Notes: generated by a model from the letters alone, not told the origin. A stretch of DNA of 64,000 nt from Tricholoma matsutake (GCA_026075535.2 AP026538.1:10168001-10232000), one strand, 5' to 3'; positions 37,928 to 51,109 are shown, counted from the first letter of the stretch. A program made the numbers and translations.

Positions 37928-38456
37928 CTGTCACCTTTGGATTAGGGTCTCCAAACTGTGCCTCCAATCTCTCCAGAAATTCCTTGAAGGTTGCAAATGG
38001 TTTATTTCCCATGGCAATTTGATTAATAGCCTCATTTCTCCAGAACTGTGCTTTCCCCCTCTGAATGTATGAGAGAGCAAACATAATCCTAGACTCAGCT
38101 GTACAAAACTCTGGCTTCCTCCCATGGATGTACAATACTATAGAGCTGATGAAGGATTTTGTATTCTCCATGGTACCATCAAAGATTTACGGGGATGCAT
38201 ACTTAGGTAAGCACACTTTTCCATTTCCAGATTTCTCCACCATCTCATCCTCCTGCGACATCCACTCCACCATCTCCACCATCTCATCATCTCTTTCTCC
38301 TGTTGTCTCTGGCTGTACTTCCACTTGTCTGGGCTGTGATGCTGCCAACACTGACACTAATTGGGACATTTGCACTGTAAGCACATCAATTTTTGCCTCT
38401 AGTGCTGGTGTGGGAACAGGATTAGGGCCAGGATTAGAAGTTGAGGATTCGGACAT
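37928..38456 (-). pseudogene. Element A gag, 5' part
   Basis: N-terminal gag from a start at 38456 (MSESSTSNP...), an acidic hinge and the start of the capsid-like region (MENTKSFISSIVLYIHGRKP), cut at 37928 by the LINE tail. Frame and sequence match gag of copies C (46627) and D (51959). Confidence 0.92.
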
Positions 38457-38942
38457 AATTGTAAAATCTGTGATGAATTACTTCTTTGACAAATTCAAGA
38501 CTTGTTCTTCGAGACCTCTCCAAATGTTTACAGGTCACATGATCATTCATTGATTGTTCATCAATCATTCATCGTTTGTCGGGCGCCTAATTTGATACTT
38601 CGGATCAATAACCCTTCCAACAGTGCCTGATCTTGGAGATAACACTGAATTTGGCTTGTAACTAAAATAGTCATCTGAATAGAGTAATGTAAATCGTAAC
38701 TAAACCAGATCCGATTGGTTGTCTGGTTGCAGCTGTCCTAATGATGAGTGCTGCCTCTCAATCACTGGCAGTTGCAATGTAAGGCAAGACCTGGCATTGG
38801 CTTACAAAAGAAAAGGTAGATTACATATATACAAGTACTTCTGGCTTGTGCCAAAAGGATGAGTAATCAGATGTGGTGCGGTGAAACAATGACATGTGTG
38901 CAAGTAAGAGAAGGCACACTGATATGGGAAGTTGTGTTCTTC

Positions 38943-39344
38943 TGTTAGGGCGACACCCACTATCTGCTAGCTAAGACCATGTGGGTTCTCTCTACAAGAA
39001 GGGGTTGGGATCCGCACGCGTGATTGGGGAACTGATGGTTTTGATGTGAGGGGTTATTAATAGGTGAGCTTGTTGAGATAGGCCATTCACACCACAAGCA
39101 TAGGTGGAATACCTAAGAGAACACAACTGGGGTCCCCTAGGTGTATATTTAGGGTTTATATACTATGTTACATATATTGTACTTTGTTGTTACTGATGCA
39201 CTCGTACATGCACGTACATATTGATGCATGCGAAATAAAATTCTCACGCTATCAAAGTGTAGCATCATTTGGCATAATATAGCATAATTCGACATAATAA
39301 AATAAAAATGAAATTTTATTAGGTAATGGGGTGGTTTCCTAACA
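38943..39344 (-). repeat. 5' LTR of element A
   Basis: 402 bp with TG...CA ends; contains a TATATAAACC promoter motif and keeps more CpGs than the 3' LTR. Confidence 0.95.
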
Positions 39345-39349
39345 ACAAT

Positions 39350-40371
39350 AGGTGGGGAGACATGCAAGAATGCAACTGATACAACACAGCTACTTGTGCT
39401 GTTTGATTTTTGATGTTGCAAAGGCAACATTGAAATTCATGGTGTAGAGTCAATTTTTGATGGTAAAAGGATGCAACCATGCAAGAAAGTCATGCCTAGA
39501 CATGTTATTGCAAATTGCGTTCATGAAGGTGTGGTAAGCTTGCATAGATGTCTCTATATTGGGGATACAACTTATTAGAACAGCTGAAAGTAAGAGGTTA
39601 TGATGAGTTTTGTATATTAAATTGAGGTAGCAACTCTGTAAGAAGGACAGGAGAAAATGGGCCACCATATGAACAAAAGTTGGACAGAGTATGATGCAGG
39701 ATTCTATAACTATAGCCAGGAAACATGTGACTGAGAATGGAAGTGTGTGCACCATCATCATACAGCATTTTGTGTTTGTAATGGAACTGTTCCACAAAGA
39801 AGCCCTGGGGGACGTTGAGACACAGCTGGGCTGCAGGCACATTGTACCAATGAGAAGTGAATACAAGGCTGTCAAGAGCCCCCAAAGTGCAATTGAAGCA
39901 ATAAGTTGTGACAGGATTGACAACTTTCACTATTTCAAGTGATGGACACTGGAAATGAGAGGTTTGAGCTGGCCTGAATAAAGTCCAGGGAAGCTGTCAC
40001 ATACCTGATGAATCATTGGTGATGATTCAATCAATAAAGCAATCACAGACTCACAGCTGGTAGGCATGCTATGAAATTGTAATGTATTTGAAAAGCAGAG
40101 TAAAGAGACCTTTAAGTGGACCAACTCACCTCTGCCCTGAGCAGTCCAGATTATTGGTGCAGAGAGCTGAGGACCATTGATGTACATAGGCAGTTATCAA
40201 GCAAAATAGTAAGATGATCATGATTGAAAGGGTGGGCAAGCTGGTGAGCAAGTTGAAAGTTAACATAGGAGAGAAATCAGATTGGACAGGACAGCATAAA
40301 CTGGAACAAGACTCAGACCTTGAATCCGAGGAGATAACAGCCTGATCAATATTCTCATCCTGTTGACTCAT
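39350..40371 (-). pseudogene. Host gene fragment, 5' part (cut by element A)
   Basis: Starts at about 40371 with an acidic Ser-rich segment and a hydrophobic helix (LSIMIILLFCLITAYV), suggesting a membrane-anchored protein. A likely exon follows at about 39950-39620 (CPSLEIVKVVNPVTTYC...), bounded by plausible splice sites. The 3' part lies across element A at 19412-19023. I do not recognise the family. Exon boundaries are guesses, and I cannot tell whether the gene was functional before the insertion. Confidence 0.4.
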
Positions 40372-41210
40372 TGTTGCCTATACACATTAGATTGAGGCAC
40401 ATTGTCAACAAGGCACAAGATGATGATGCTGCTGAATCTCTTTGTTCAAGTTGGCTTCTTTGATTACACTCCACAACAATAGTGACACACATAGCTTACC
40501 TGGGTGGCAATACCAATGACTGGTTATACTACTTATTGACATTCCTCATAGGGTTCATAATGTGCTCAGCACCAATTACAAGACAGAGCCACCACCACTG
40601 AGCGCATCAAATCACCTTGATTCTCTATGAATGGACATTCTCTGCTTTGATATAGAGTCCTCCAAGTCTTGGACAAAAGGAGGTTCAGACAAAACGGCGT
40701 CTTAGTTTTATCTCGTTCAATCCAAGGTATCAAGCTATCAATGCACTGTTCAAACATGCACATGAGAATTGAGGGTCGATCCACCCTGAAGAACAGGTGC
40801 ATGAATGCACTGACATGGCATGTGCACCTGTCTTGGCAGTGCTGTTTATGGACAAAATTCACTCATGGATAGCACTCCTCACAACATTCTCATGTAAAGA
40901 TAAGCATGAGCAGTTCAGAATTGGTGCAGAGGTCTATGAAAGTGATATAACACAATAACAATCTGGACAAAATTGTTATTTCATCATAACAGCAAGCACA
41001 ACCCTACCATGCAGCTCAGAAGAGACCTATGCCATGAATTGTTCAAGCACATAATTATTCAGTGTTGCAGTACTGTCTGACAACCACCATTCACTTAGTT
41101 CACCAGCCAAAGAACATGGTTATCCATACAACAAACATGCACAGCATTATGAGACATACTTGCCCAGTGCCCACAGGAAAATCAATTCCATAATTCTGCA
41201 ATAATGTTTA
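40372..41210. other. Non-coding or degenerate spacer
   Basis: Holds a minus-strand open stretch (40862-40566) of uncertain character and AT-rich spacer up to the Harbinger TSD (TTA at 41208-41210). Nothing recognisable. Confidence 0.4.
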
Positions 41211-41422
41211 GAGCCCATTTGGTAATAGGCTGTGTGTGTGAAATCTATGCCATATTTTGCTGGCCAAGGCTGCCTGTGTGATCAGAAATTGCTGAAAAAT
41301 GCCATCGGTGCTTGAATTTTACCGTATCGATGAGCAATAATGCTCATGAGCTCTGGCTAGCATTTGTCTCTGTTGCTGCTGCTGCCATAGTAGCATTTTG
41401 CCTTCACTGTCTCTCAATCATC

Positions 41423-42653
41423 ATGGCAAACTCTCAGGCTGCTAGTACTGTGTCTCAACAATGGGATGATCATGAGACAGAGACCATCCTTCTGCACTTT
41501 ATTAACAACAAGTCAGAGATTGGTGATGCAGGCAATTTTGAGAAGAAGACATACACTGTTGCTGCTGGAACCATCCCAGGTCAGACCAGGAGCTCACAGG
41601 TGCAGACAAAATGGCAGGCTGTGAGTTCAATCATTGTACTTTTTGAACTGATCATTCATAGATCATAGTTAAAATTGACATATTGTGCAATCCAGAGTTA
41701 TCAAGACACCTCAGGGGTGCATTGGGATTCCTCAGAAAATGAGCAGGACATTGGGAAGGGGGCAAATATCACCTCAGATGCCGAAGCACAGGTATGGCAA
41801 ACAATGATCAACTCAAAGGTGTGTTGTTACCAGATTTATTCACGACTCAAAAAGGTGATTGCTCTCCCCTTTTCTTCAGAGGAACCACCCTATGAAGCCT
41901 TTCTGCAATGGGGGCTGGTGGTGGCTTCAATACATGGAGAAGATCCTACCTGTAGCTGGTGCAACTGGTGCACACTCCTATGTGGTAACTGAAGCTGATC
42001 CCCCATCTCTGACTGGTGATCAAGATCAGGAATCAGACCATGCATTGCTGCAAGCTCCTGGCAATGATCTGATGAATGTCAACTCAGTCAGCCAACCATC
42101 TATTTCCACTTCCACCCCTACTTCCTCTATGTCAGCCAACATATTGCTACAGCCAGCCACCAAATGACCACAATGTCATGCCAGCTCTTACCTCCCCACT
42201 GAGTCTGGGAGTGCAGTGGCCCTCTCTGTCCTGTCTACCGAGTGCAGCAAAAAATCAAAGAAATCATTGTTGGAGAAGGGTAAGAGGGCCAGGATGACAT
42301 CTGAACATTCCTCTGCCCACTCTTCAAAATCAACTATTCCCTCCACCTCTCAACACGTCAACAAGGTCACTCCAGCTGTCGCTATTGTTGAACTCCATGG
42401 CAGCATCAAAGACATGACTCAAGCAATACTGGTGGCATCAAAGCCTCCTGAGAGTGTAGGAGACAAAGCTGCAGTCCATTGCCAGGAGGCTGTGCATCTT
42501 GTGCAAGCACACAATGATGGGCTTTCTGTTATGGAGAAGGCCACTCTTATCATATTCTTTGGAGATCATGACAAGGAAGTAGATATGTACATAGCCCTGG
42601 ATGACAGTGAGCTTCGACAGGCAGTCATCAGGCAATGGATTGGACACATCTAA
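41423..42653 (+). pseudogene. Harbinger Myb/SANT-like DNA-binding protein
   Basis: Start at ATG 41423. The N-terminal Myb/SANT-like domain begins QQWDDHETETILLHFI and continues through QTKWQA. Later exons include SGVHWDSSENEQDIGKGANIT (about 41707-41768) and NGGWWWLQYMEKILP (about 41909), then a Ser/Thr-rich linker and a conserved tail (MEKATLIIFFGDHDKEVDMYIAL, 42531-42600). Short introns are needed to join these. In Harbinger elements this protein binds the transposon ends and helps bring the transposase to DNA. An intact frame cannot be proved by eye; a TGA occurs at about 41730 in an alternative frame. Confidence 0.75.
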
Positions 42654-42995
42654 CAGAATATCTTGTTGTATGTACTTGTCCTTTGTAGTCACTTGTGTAT
42701 TCACTTCTGTATACCTACTTGCTGCTCAATCATTATCATTGTCACCCTCTGAGTCATCCTCATCATCCTCTGAGTTGTCCTCTAAGTCAGACTCAATCAC
42801 AGCATCCTATCCCAACATAAATTTGCATTATCAAGCTCAGGAGATCCTGCCAATGTAATGTCTTCATCAACATCATCATACATCCGCACAACATCAGAGG
42901 TGGTACTCAAGATAGGTTGGTCATGAGGGTTGTGGATAGAGATGAAATTGTGAACAGCAGACAATGCTGCAGGTATTCTTGCTTGCACTTCCAGG

Positions 42996-44587
42996 TAGTG
43001 TTTCAAGGTCCAGTCCATAGGACCAGAAAAGACCATAGGACCAAACTGGACCAAACCTCGGTCCAGTCTTTTTTCAGTTGCGGTTGCCCACATTTGGGGT
43101 CAGCCTGGTTGCCGGTTGCCTCATTTTAGAAATCTTTGAAAACCATTCGAAGACCGGTTGCAATCGGTTGCAACTGGTCTTCTACCCATATAATACTTCA
43201 GAACTAATAGTACATACATTACATGTAAAAGAACTAATATTATTACAAAAGTTACTACATAACTATCTTTAAACTACTTGTAACGGATAATGGAACAAGG
43301 CCAGGGAAATAAGCACTGGTGAAACAAGTGCTTATATACCCGTGGCTGCGCACGGACCATTTGGTCGTGCTTGCGCTGCAGAAAAATTAAGTGGCACCAC
43401 CATTTAGACATTTCCCACGATACTGCAATCACACCACAACTTCAGTTCTTTCCACAACCATGCTGAGAACAACCACCACAAGCCCACGAACAATGAATGA
43501 ATGAACAAGGCAAAAGTGGCCCAAACGATGCTAGTTTGTTGTTTGGGCCATAGGGTGTCTTTTTCTTTCTTTATTACTTCTACTAACTAATAGTCATTTA
43601 TTCTTTTTAGGTTCCTATCTTTTGCTGCCCACCACCAACGACACTGCACCCTATGCTGCACCTGTGAGCCTCTGCTTGCAGGGTGGCAACGGGTTGTGTT
43701 TCCAACCATGGCCAATGCCACATCACAACACCACCAACAGGGATGATGCCAGCAGGAGTGACACCAATGGGAATGATGCTGCCAATGCCAACAGGGACCC
43801 TCCAGTGACACCCACCCCACCTAGCTCAGAGCCTCGTCACCACGAATGAATGAATGCAAAGCACCCAAATGAACTAGCATCGTTTGGGCCCCACATGTGT
43901 TCTTCTGTATTGTCGAATTCTTTTTTTTACTAACAACTTGATTTTGTTTTAGATTTGACAACACCCCCTTGCCCTCCATCACCCCTGTGAGCCGCCACCT
44001 GCCCTATGCTGCTGCTGCGAGCCTCTGCTCACAGGGTGGTTCTGTTCCCAGACCATGATGGGTGCCATGTCACTTAGCACCACCATCCTGCCTGTGAGCC
44101 ACTGCTTGAGGGGGCAATGGAGGTGCTGACGACAACCCAGCCCCTGTGGGATAATGAATGACCCGAACAACAGGGAGAACACAACAAACAAGAACAAAAA
44201 CAGGGAGGACGGTGACAAAAACAGGGAGGGGATGACCCATGACGATGCAGGGACGGCAATGCGAGGGTGACAAATGACAGCGGGGACAGCAATGCGAGGA
44301 ACAACATACAACAACACGGGGCCGACAACATGGAATATCGGGGGGATAACGTATGATGCCCACTCTTGCAACAATTGTGAGATGGGTGTCATTTCTTTTT
44401 CTTTCTTTTTTTCTTTGGTCTTTTTCTTTATTCTTTCTATTAGCAACTCCACTGCTGCAAGCACCTGCTCGCAGGGTGATGTAATTTGTTTTGGAATAAA
44501 ATTTAATTAGACTGTAAAAATAGTAGAAAAAACTGGTCGAAACTGGTCTTTTGGGGCAACCAAACTGAACTGGACCTTAGAACACTA
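42996..44587. mobile_element. H1: hAT-like non-autonomous element
   Basis: 1592 bp, inverted ends TAGTGTTTCAAGGTCCAGT and TAGTGTTCTAAGGTCCAGT, perfect 8-bp TSD CTTCCAGG (42988-42995 and 44588-44595). The TSD length and TAGTG ends fit hAT. No transposase inside. The interior holds degenerate units with T/C-rich tracts and the motif CTGCTTGCAGGGTGG. It interrupts the Harbinger transposase between LE and VQ of the C-terminal block. Confidence 0.93.
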
Positions 44588-45639
44588 CTTCCAGGCTATA
44601 TTCTGGTGCTAGCAACAAAATTGAGATTCAATGTTTCAAGACACCAAAAATATGTTCAATGGCATTGCATGCTGATGAATGGCATAGGATTGAATAATTC
44701 TTCCTTGTTCTGAGGCCTTGAATTACATTATTGAGATGGGTCCAGTAGCAAGAGATATGAAAGCCATTACCTGACATTTGCACAACCCCACTCAGCAAGG
44801 TGATACCACACAGCTTTGTATGGAATAAGGAGCTCCTTGCATGATGGAAAGCCAGCATCAGCAAGGTAGTATTGTCCTTCTGGAACCACAAGGCCTCTCA
44901 AGTGTGCATCATCCCAGATTCATGCATCAGATGCAGAGCCCTCCCAGCCACATAGGCTGTATACAAAAAGAGCAAAAGAGCAGGCAAAAAGACAGTTCTG
45001 AGAGATGAACCCTTTGTGGTTCCAATAAAATGGTCTATCAACAGATGGGGGTGCACAGTGGATGTGGCTGCCATCTATAGCTCCTAGTGCATCCTTAAAA
45101 TATGGCCAAAGTTTGGGGTTATGGTGAATGTGATGGGGGACTTGGTAGCCAGCCTTTGGTAGCTGTACATACTTTGTATAGAAGGGAGGTGAGGACAAAA
45201 TGAACAGGATTTTTGAAAATATCTGCCATTGAATTACCATTAAAATACATTTGTGAACAACTAGATTCTTCCTCACTGTGATATTGTCTCATTTGATCTT
45301 TGGAATCTTTCACCAACATGCCTGACAGTCAGGCCAGTCACACACATATAAAGAAAGATAGCAAGTTGTTCCTCTAGAGATACATTTCTTGAATTCTGAT
45401 AGCCAATATCATGAAGCTCCTGTACAAGATTGCTGAAAACCTCAAGGCTCACACCAAGTTAAGTGCAAATTCAGTTAGGATGACCACAGAGAAGCTTTAA
45501 CATTGATGCTTCACCAGAGAGTGCAGAGGTGTGGTAAGGCTCTCGGACATATAAGGACTGCAGTATGTTAGCTGTAGCAGACACAATGATGCTGACAATA
45601 AGGGCTGCATAGCGGATAATCCATTGGTGTCTGTGCCAG

Positions 45640-46041
45640 TGTTAGGAAACCACCCCATTACCTAATAAAATTTCATTTTAATTTTATTATGTCGAATTAC
45701 ACTACATGACACCAAATGACGCTACACTTTGATAGCATGAGAATTTTATTTTGCATGCATCAATATGTATGCACATGTATGAGTGCATCAGTAACAACAA
45801 TGTACAATATATGTAACATAGTATATAAACCCTAGATATATGCCTAGGGGACCCCAGTTGTGTTCTCTTAGGTATTCCACCTATGCTTTCGGTGTGAAAG
45901 GCCTTTCTCAACTAACTCATCTATTAATAACCCCTCACATCAAAACCATCAGTTCCCCCATCACGCGCACAGATCCCGCCCCCTTCTTGTAGAGAGAACC
46001 CGCATGGTCTTAGCTAGCAGATAGTGGGTGTCGCCCTAACA
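45640..46041 (+). repeat. 5' LTR of element C
   Basis: 402 bp, TGTTAGG...CCTAACA, with a TATATAAACC motif about 45823. Confidence 0.95.
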
Positions 46042-46427
46042 GAAGAACACAACTTCCCATATCAGTGTGCCTTCTCTTACTTGTGCATATGTCATTGTTT
46101 CACCGTGCCACATCTGATTACTCATCCTTTTGGCACAAGCCAGAAGTACTTGTATATATGTAATCTACCTTTTCTTGCATAAGCCAATGCCAGGCCTCAC
46201 CTTACATTGCAACTGCCAGTGATTGAGAGGCAGCACTCATCATTAGGACAGCTGCAACCAGACAACCGATTGGATCTGGTTTAGTTATGATTTACATCAC
46301 TCTATTTGGACGACTATTTTAGTTACAAGCCAAATTCAGTGTTATCCCCGAGATCAGCCACTGTTGGAAGGGTTATTGATCCTAAGTGTCAAATTAGGCG
46401 CCCGATGAATGACAAACAATTGATGAA

Positions 46428-46515
46428 CCATTGACAAACAATCAACAAACCATTGACAAACAATCAACAAACCATTGACAAACAATCAACAAACCATTGA
46501 CAAACAATCAACAAA
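46428..46515 (+). repeat. 22-bp minisatellite in the element C leader
   Basis: Four head-to-tail 22-bp units beginning CCATTGACAAACAATC. It lies between the 5' LTR and gag. Copy D has only a short related stretch here (about 51880-51920), so the array expanded in C. Confidence 0.9.
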
Positions 46516-46626
46516 CCATTGATGAATGATCGATGAATGATCACATGACCCATAAACATTTGGAGAGGTCTCAAAGAACAAATCTTGAATTTGTCGAAGA
46601 AATGATTCATCACAGATTTTACAATT

Positions 46627-47707
46627 ATGTCCAAACCCTCAACTTCTAATCCTCATCCTAATCCTGTTCCCACACCAGTGCTAGAGGTGAAAATTGATGC
46701 GCTTACAGTGCAAATGTCCCAATTAGTGTCAGTGTTGGCAGCATCACAGCCCAGACAAGCGGAAGTACAGCCAGAGATGATAGGAGAAAGAGATGATGAG
46801 ATGGTGGAGATGGTGGAGTGGATGTCACAGGAGGATGAGATGGGAGAGAAATCTGGAAATATAAAAGTGCACTTACCTAAGTATGCACCCCTGCAAATCT
46901 TTGATGGTACCATGGAGAATACAAAATCCTTCATCAGCTCTATAGTATTGTACATCCATGGGAGGAAGCCAGCGTTTCGTACAGCCAAGTCTAGGATTAT
47001 GTTTGCTCTCTCATACATTCAGGGGGGGAAAGCACAGTTCTGGAGAAATGAGGTGATTAATCAAATTGCCACGAACCATTTGCAACCTTCAAGGAATTTC
47101 TGGAGAGATTGGAGGCACAGTTTGGAGACCCTAATCCAAAGGTGACAGCCAATGCTAAATTAAAGACCATGTGCCAAGGTTCCCTAATGGCAGATGAATT
47201 TATTTTGCAGTTCAAAGCAGAAGCTTCACAAATGGATATGGGAGAAGCTGCATTGCTAGAGTTTTTGAAAGCAGGATTAAATCCCTCTTTATTCAAGTCT
47301 ATCTACTGACTACCTTCTATGCCAGAGAAGTTGGACAAGTGGTATAATTGGGCAATGTGCCTTGACCGGCAATATTGGCAGGAACAGGCAGAGTCAAAGT
47401 TGATGTACAGAAGTAGTAAATTTGGAAAGTCATCAGGAGGAAAGTCCAAGAAAGGGAAGGCACCTCAGGCACAAGCTCTGAGGGCACAGCCACCGGCCAT
47501 GGCACTGACACCTATAGTCATGGAGTCAGCAGCACCAGCAGAGGCAATGGAGGTTGATCAAGCAGGGAGATGAGCCCCACTTAAATGTTTTAACTGTGGG
47601 CAGTTAGGACATATCGCTAGGAATTGTAGGCAGAAAAGAAAGATTAGGGAAGCTACAATCGAGGAAGTGAAGCCAGAGGAAGGCAGGCAGAAGAATTTTG
47701 TGGAAGA
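46627..47707 (+). pseudogene. Element C gag
   Basis: Same organisation as D gag (acidic hinge, capsid-like region, basic linker, knuckle CFNCGQLGHIARNC near 47590-47630). Lesions: an 8-bp deletion near 47070 that shifts the frame, TGA at 47307-47309 and TGA at 47571-47573, the latter being CAA in D. Confidence 0.92.
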
Positions 47708-47713
47708 GTCCCA

Positions 47714-50700
47714 GTGAAGGTTTCCCCATTGGTGACCCAGAATCATTACAATGTATTAGTATCTGAGGAAACCCAGAGTAAATCAGAAAAGGAAATCAAG
47801 GAGGAGTACAACCATTCTGAATCACATGACAAAGAGGAGTACAACTGTTGCAAATCACATGACAAAGAAAATTGTCCTGTGTCATTTCCGAAAACCCCTA
47901 AATTCTGTATTTGCTCTGCGCGAGTAGAACCCAAAATCACCTTGACTATGGGACTGAAGACAGTGGACATGCATGCAGCTATTGATGTGGAAGCATTGCT
48001 TGATAGTGGTGCTACAGGATTATTTATTAATTGGTCCTTAATTACTGGAAACGGTATTAGCACATGCAAGCTGGCACAACCTATAATGGTGTACAATATT
48101 GATGGAACAGTCAATTGTGGAGGAACTATCAAGGAGGAGGTGACTATGGTACTAAAGTATCAGGAGCATCAGGAGCGAGCCATATTCGAAGTGTGCGATC
48201 TTGGGAGAACCAATCTAGTAATAGGATGTCCATGGTTACAGAAGCATAATCCCAAAATTGATTGGAAAACTGGGAAAGTACAAATGACTCATTGTCCTAA
48301 GGAATGTAATGTGTATCGGAGGAAGATGAAGCCGGAAAAAAGGAAAAAGAGAGAGAAAGAACATCTGAGGAAGTATTCTGTTATGATGGAGGAAGTGGAG
48401 GATGAGGAAATGCCAAATGGGGATGATCAAGAAAGAAGAGCAGAAGCAAATCTTTAGAGCAATTTGTAGAGGACAGTCATGGGACAAGAATATCATGAAG
48501 GTGGAGAAGCCAGTGGAGGAGTGGGTGCCAAAAGTGTATCATGAATATCTGTCTGTGTTCCAGAAGAAGGAGTCTGAGTGAATGCCAGTGCAGAGGCCAT
48601 GGGATCATGCGATCGAGATGAAGCCAGGGTTTGTGCCAAAGAAGTTGAAGGTATATCCATTATCTCCAATGGAACAAGAAGTGGATGCATTCCTGAAGGA
48701 GCAATTGCACAAAGGATACATACAACCTTCGAAATCACCCCAGACATCACCAATATTCTTCATGCCAAAGAAAGACCAAAGGAAGAGGATGTGTACAGAT
48801 TATAGGTATCTGAATGAGTGGACAGTGAAGAACACGTACCCCCTGCTGTTGATCTCAGAAATAATTGACAAGGTGGGAAAATCCAAGGTCTTTACAAAAT
48901 TGGATTTATGATGGGGATACAACAATGTACAAATAAAGAAAGGAGATGAGTGGAAGGCCACATTTGCCACACGTTGAGGATCCTTTGAGCCACTTGTCAT
49001 GTTTTTTGGGATGACTAATAGTCCCCCAACCTTTCAAAATATGATGAATGACATTTTCAAGGACATAATAGACAAAGGCGTGATAATAATATTCATTGAT
49101 GACCTTCTGATATTCACAGAGGATGAAGAAAATCATGAGGTGATAGTGCAGGAGGTGCTACAGAGGTTAGTGGGGAATGATCTATCTTTGAAAGTGTGTG
49201 TTTGAGGCAAGCAAGATTGAGTTCCTAGGATTATTGATTGGCCCTGATGGGATCAAAATGGATCCAATCAAGGTACAGGCAATCACAGATTGGCCTGCAC
49301 CCACCCGTGTCAAGGAGGTTCAAGCCTTCTTGGGACTTGCAAATTATTATTATTGCTTTGTGCACAATTTTTCTAAAATTGCCGCATCCTTACATAACCT
49401 TACATGAAAGGGAGTAGTGTGGAGGTGGGGAGAGCAGCACCAAACAGTGTTTCAGGAGTTGAAGAGAAAGTTTGTGGAGGGACCAATATTAGCCCCAGTA
49501 GATTTCACATGCCCTTTACGAGTGGCATCCGATGCATCCGACTTTACTACTGGAGCAGTATTATCAATGCTGTGTGAAGATGACAAATGGCATCCTTGTG
49601 CATATTTGTCCCAAGGGTTGAATGATGTGGAGAGGAATTATGATGTGCATGACAAAGAGATGTTGGGGATAATACAAGCATTGGAGGCATGGAGGCATTA
49701 TTTGGAGGGATGTACACATCAGATTGAGATCTGGATGGATCATCAAAATCTGCAATACTTCATGTCCACTAAAAAGCTTAATTGCCAGCAAGCACGTTGG
49801 GCACTATTCCTATCGCATTTCAACTTTCACTTGGTCCACAAAGAGGGAAGCTTAATGAGGAAAGCAGATGCATTATCCAGATGTATTGATCATAAAAGGG
49901 GGGTGGAGGAGGACAATAAAAATGTTACCTTACTCAAACCCAAATACTTTCGCATTTGCGCTGTGCATCAAGGGCATCTATTAATAGATAGCTCAGAAAC
50001 GGAAATGTTGTCTAAAACTAGACAATGTTCAGAAATGGATGATGAAGTAGTGGAAGCCATGAAAGCTCTGAAGGGAGAGAAGAAAGGTAATATTAAAGGA
50101 GATGAATGGGCTGAGGAACAAGGGTTGGTGTTGTTTCAAGGAAAAGTGTATGTACCAAAGGATCAGGATTTGCAAAGGGAGATCATCCAGTTACATCATA
50201 ATAAGCTGACTGCCAGACACCCAGGAAGATGGAAGACGTTGGAATTAGTAATGAGAAATTATTGGTGGGCCGGAATTTTGAAGTATGTGTTGGGGTATGT
50301 GGATGAATGTGATACATGCATGAGGGGGAAGAAATTTCTAGAAAAACCTGCAGGAAAATTAATGCTGAACCATATACCTAAAGCGCCGTGGCGAGATATA
50401 TCTGTGGATTTTATTACCAGATTACCCGAGGCTCAAGGGTATGATGCAATATTTGTAGTATGTGACCACTTCACAAAGGAGGTCCATATTATTCCTACTA
50501 CTACAGAAACCTCATCACTGGGCTTGGCGCACCTCTATCTAAATCAGGTATGGCAGTTACATGGGTCACCTGATACCGTTATCTCCGATCGCGGACCACA
50601 ATTTCCTTCCATGTTTATGTGAGAACTGAACAAGATATTGGGAATTCAAACTAAACTATCTACGGCATATCACCCACAGACTGATGGGCAGACAGAGAGA

Positions 50701-51109
50701 ATGAACCAGGAGTTGGAGCAGTACCTACATATGTTTGTCAACTACTGACAAACCGACTGGCCCAAATGGCTGGCAATTGCCGAATTTTCCCACAATAACA
50801 AATTCCATTTGGCTACTTGTATGTCACCCTTTTTCACGAATTATGGATATGATCCTCACATGGGAGTAGAACCCAGAAGGGAAGTCAAAGTACAGTTGGT
50901 AGAAGACTTTGTATCTAAGATGCAAAAGGTACAAGAGGAAGCAGAGGCAGCATTGAAGAAAGCACATGATGACATGATGTGACATGTGGATCGTACTCGA
51001 GCACATGCTCCAGAGTACAAAGTTGGTGACTTGGTGTGGCTAAGTACCAAGGACCTGAATATTCCATGACCTTCGAGGAAACTTACAGAGAAACAAGTTG
51101 GCCCATATG
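47714..51109 (+). pseudogene. Element C pol, up to the element D insertion
   Basis: Protease (LLDSGATGLFIN, about 48000), RT with FIDD (about 49096-49107), RNase H (from 49417), integrase (to 50622 and on to 50800) and the integrase tail. TGA stops include 48909-48911 and 50620-50622; the latter is CGA in D (55948-55950). An 8-bp deletion near 49190 shifts the frame. The chromodomain is displaced beyond element D, at 57297-57585. Confidence 0.93.

Larger units (their letters stand above)
19413..39344 (-). mobile_element. Ty3/gypsy chromodomain LTR retrotransposon, copy A
   Basis: Complete element on the minus strand, TG...CA ends, 5-bp TSD ACAAT (19408-19412 and 39345-39349). It now spans 19.9 kb because of insertions: X1 (22734-24009) and a LINE (25546-37914, itself holding element B). 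Removing them leaves about 6.27 kb, the size of copies C and D. Order on the minus strand: LTR, gag, CCHC knuckle, protease, reverse transcriptase, RNase H, integrase, chromodomain, LTR. It is inactivated by TGA stops, a one-base frameshift near 22197, a 128-bp integrase deletion near 20842 and the insertions. Confidence 0.97.

Noticed and set aside
37458..38171. 237-aa minus-strand open frame
   Set aside because: It fuses part of element A gag with the reverse strand of the LINE A-tail and 3' UTR; it is an insertion artefact.
46428..46515. CRISPR-like short repeat array
   Set aside because: Units are contiguous with no spacers and lie in a eukaryotic retrotransposon leader; it is a minisatellite.
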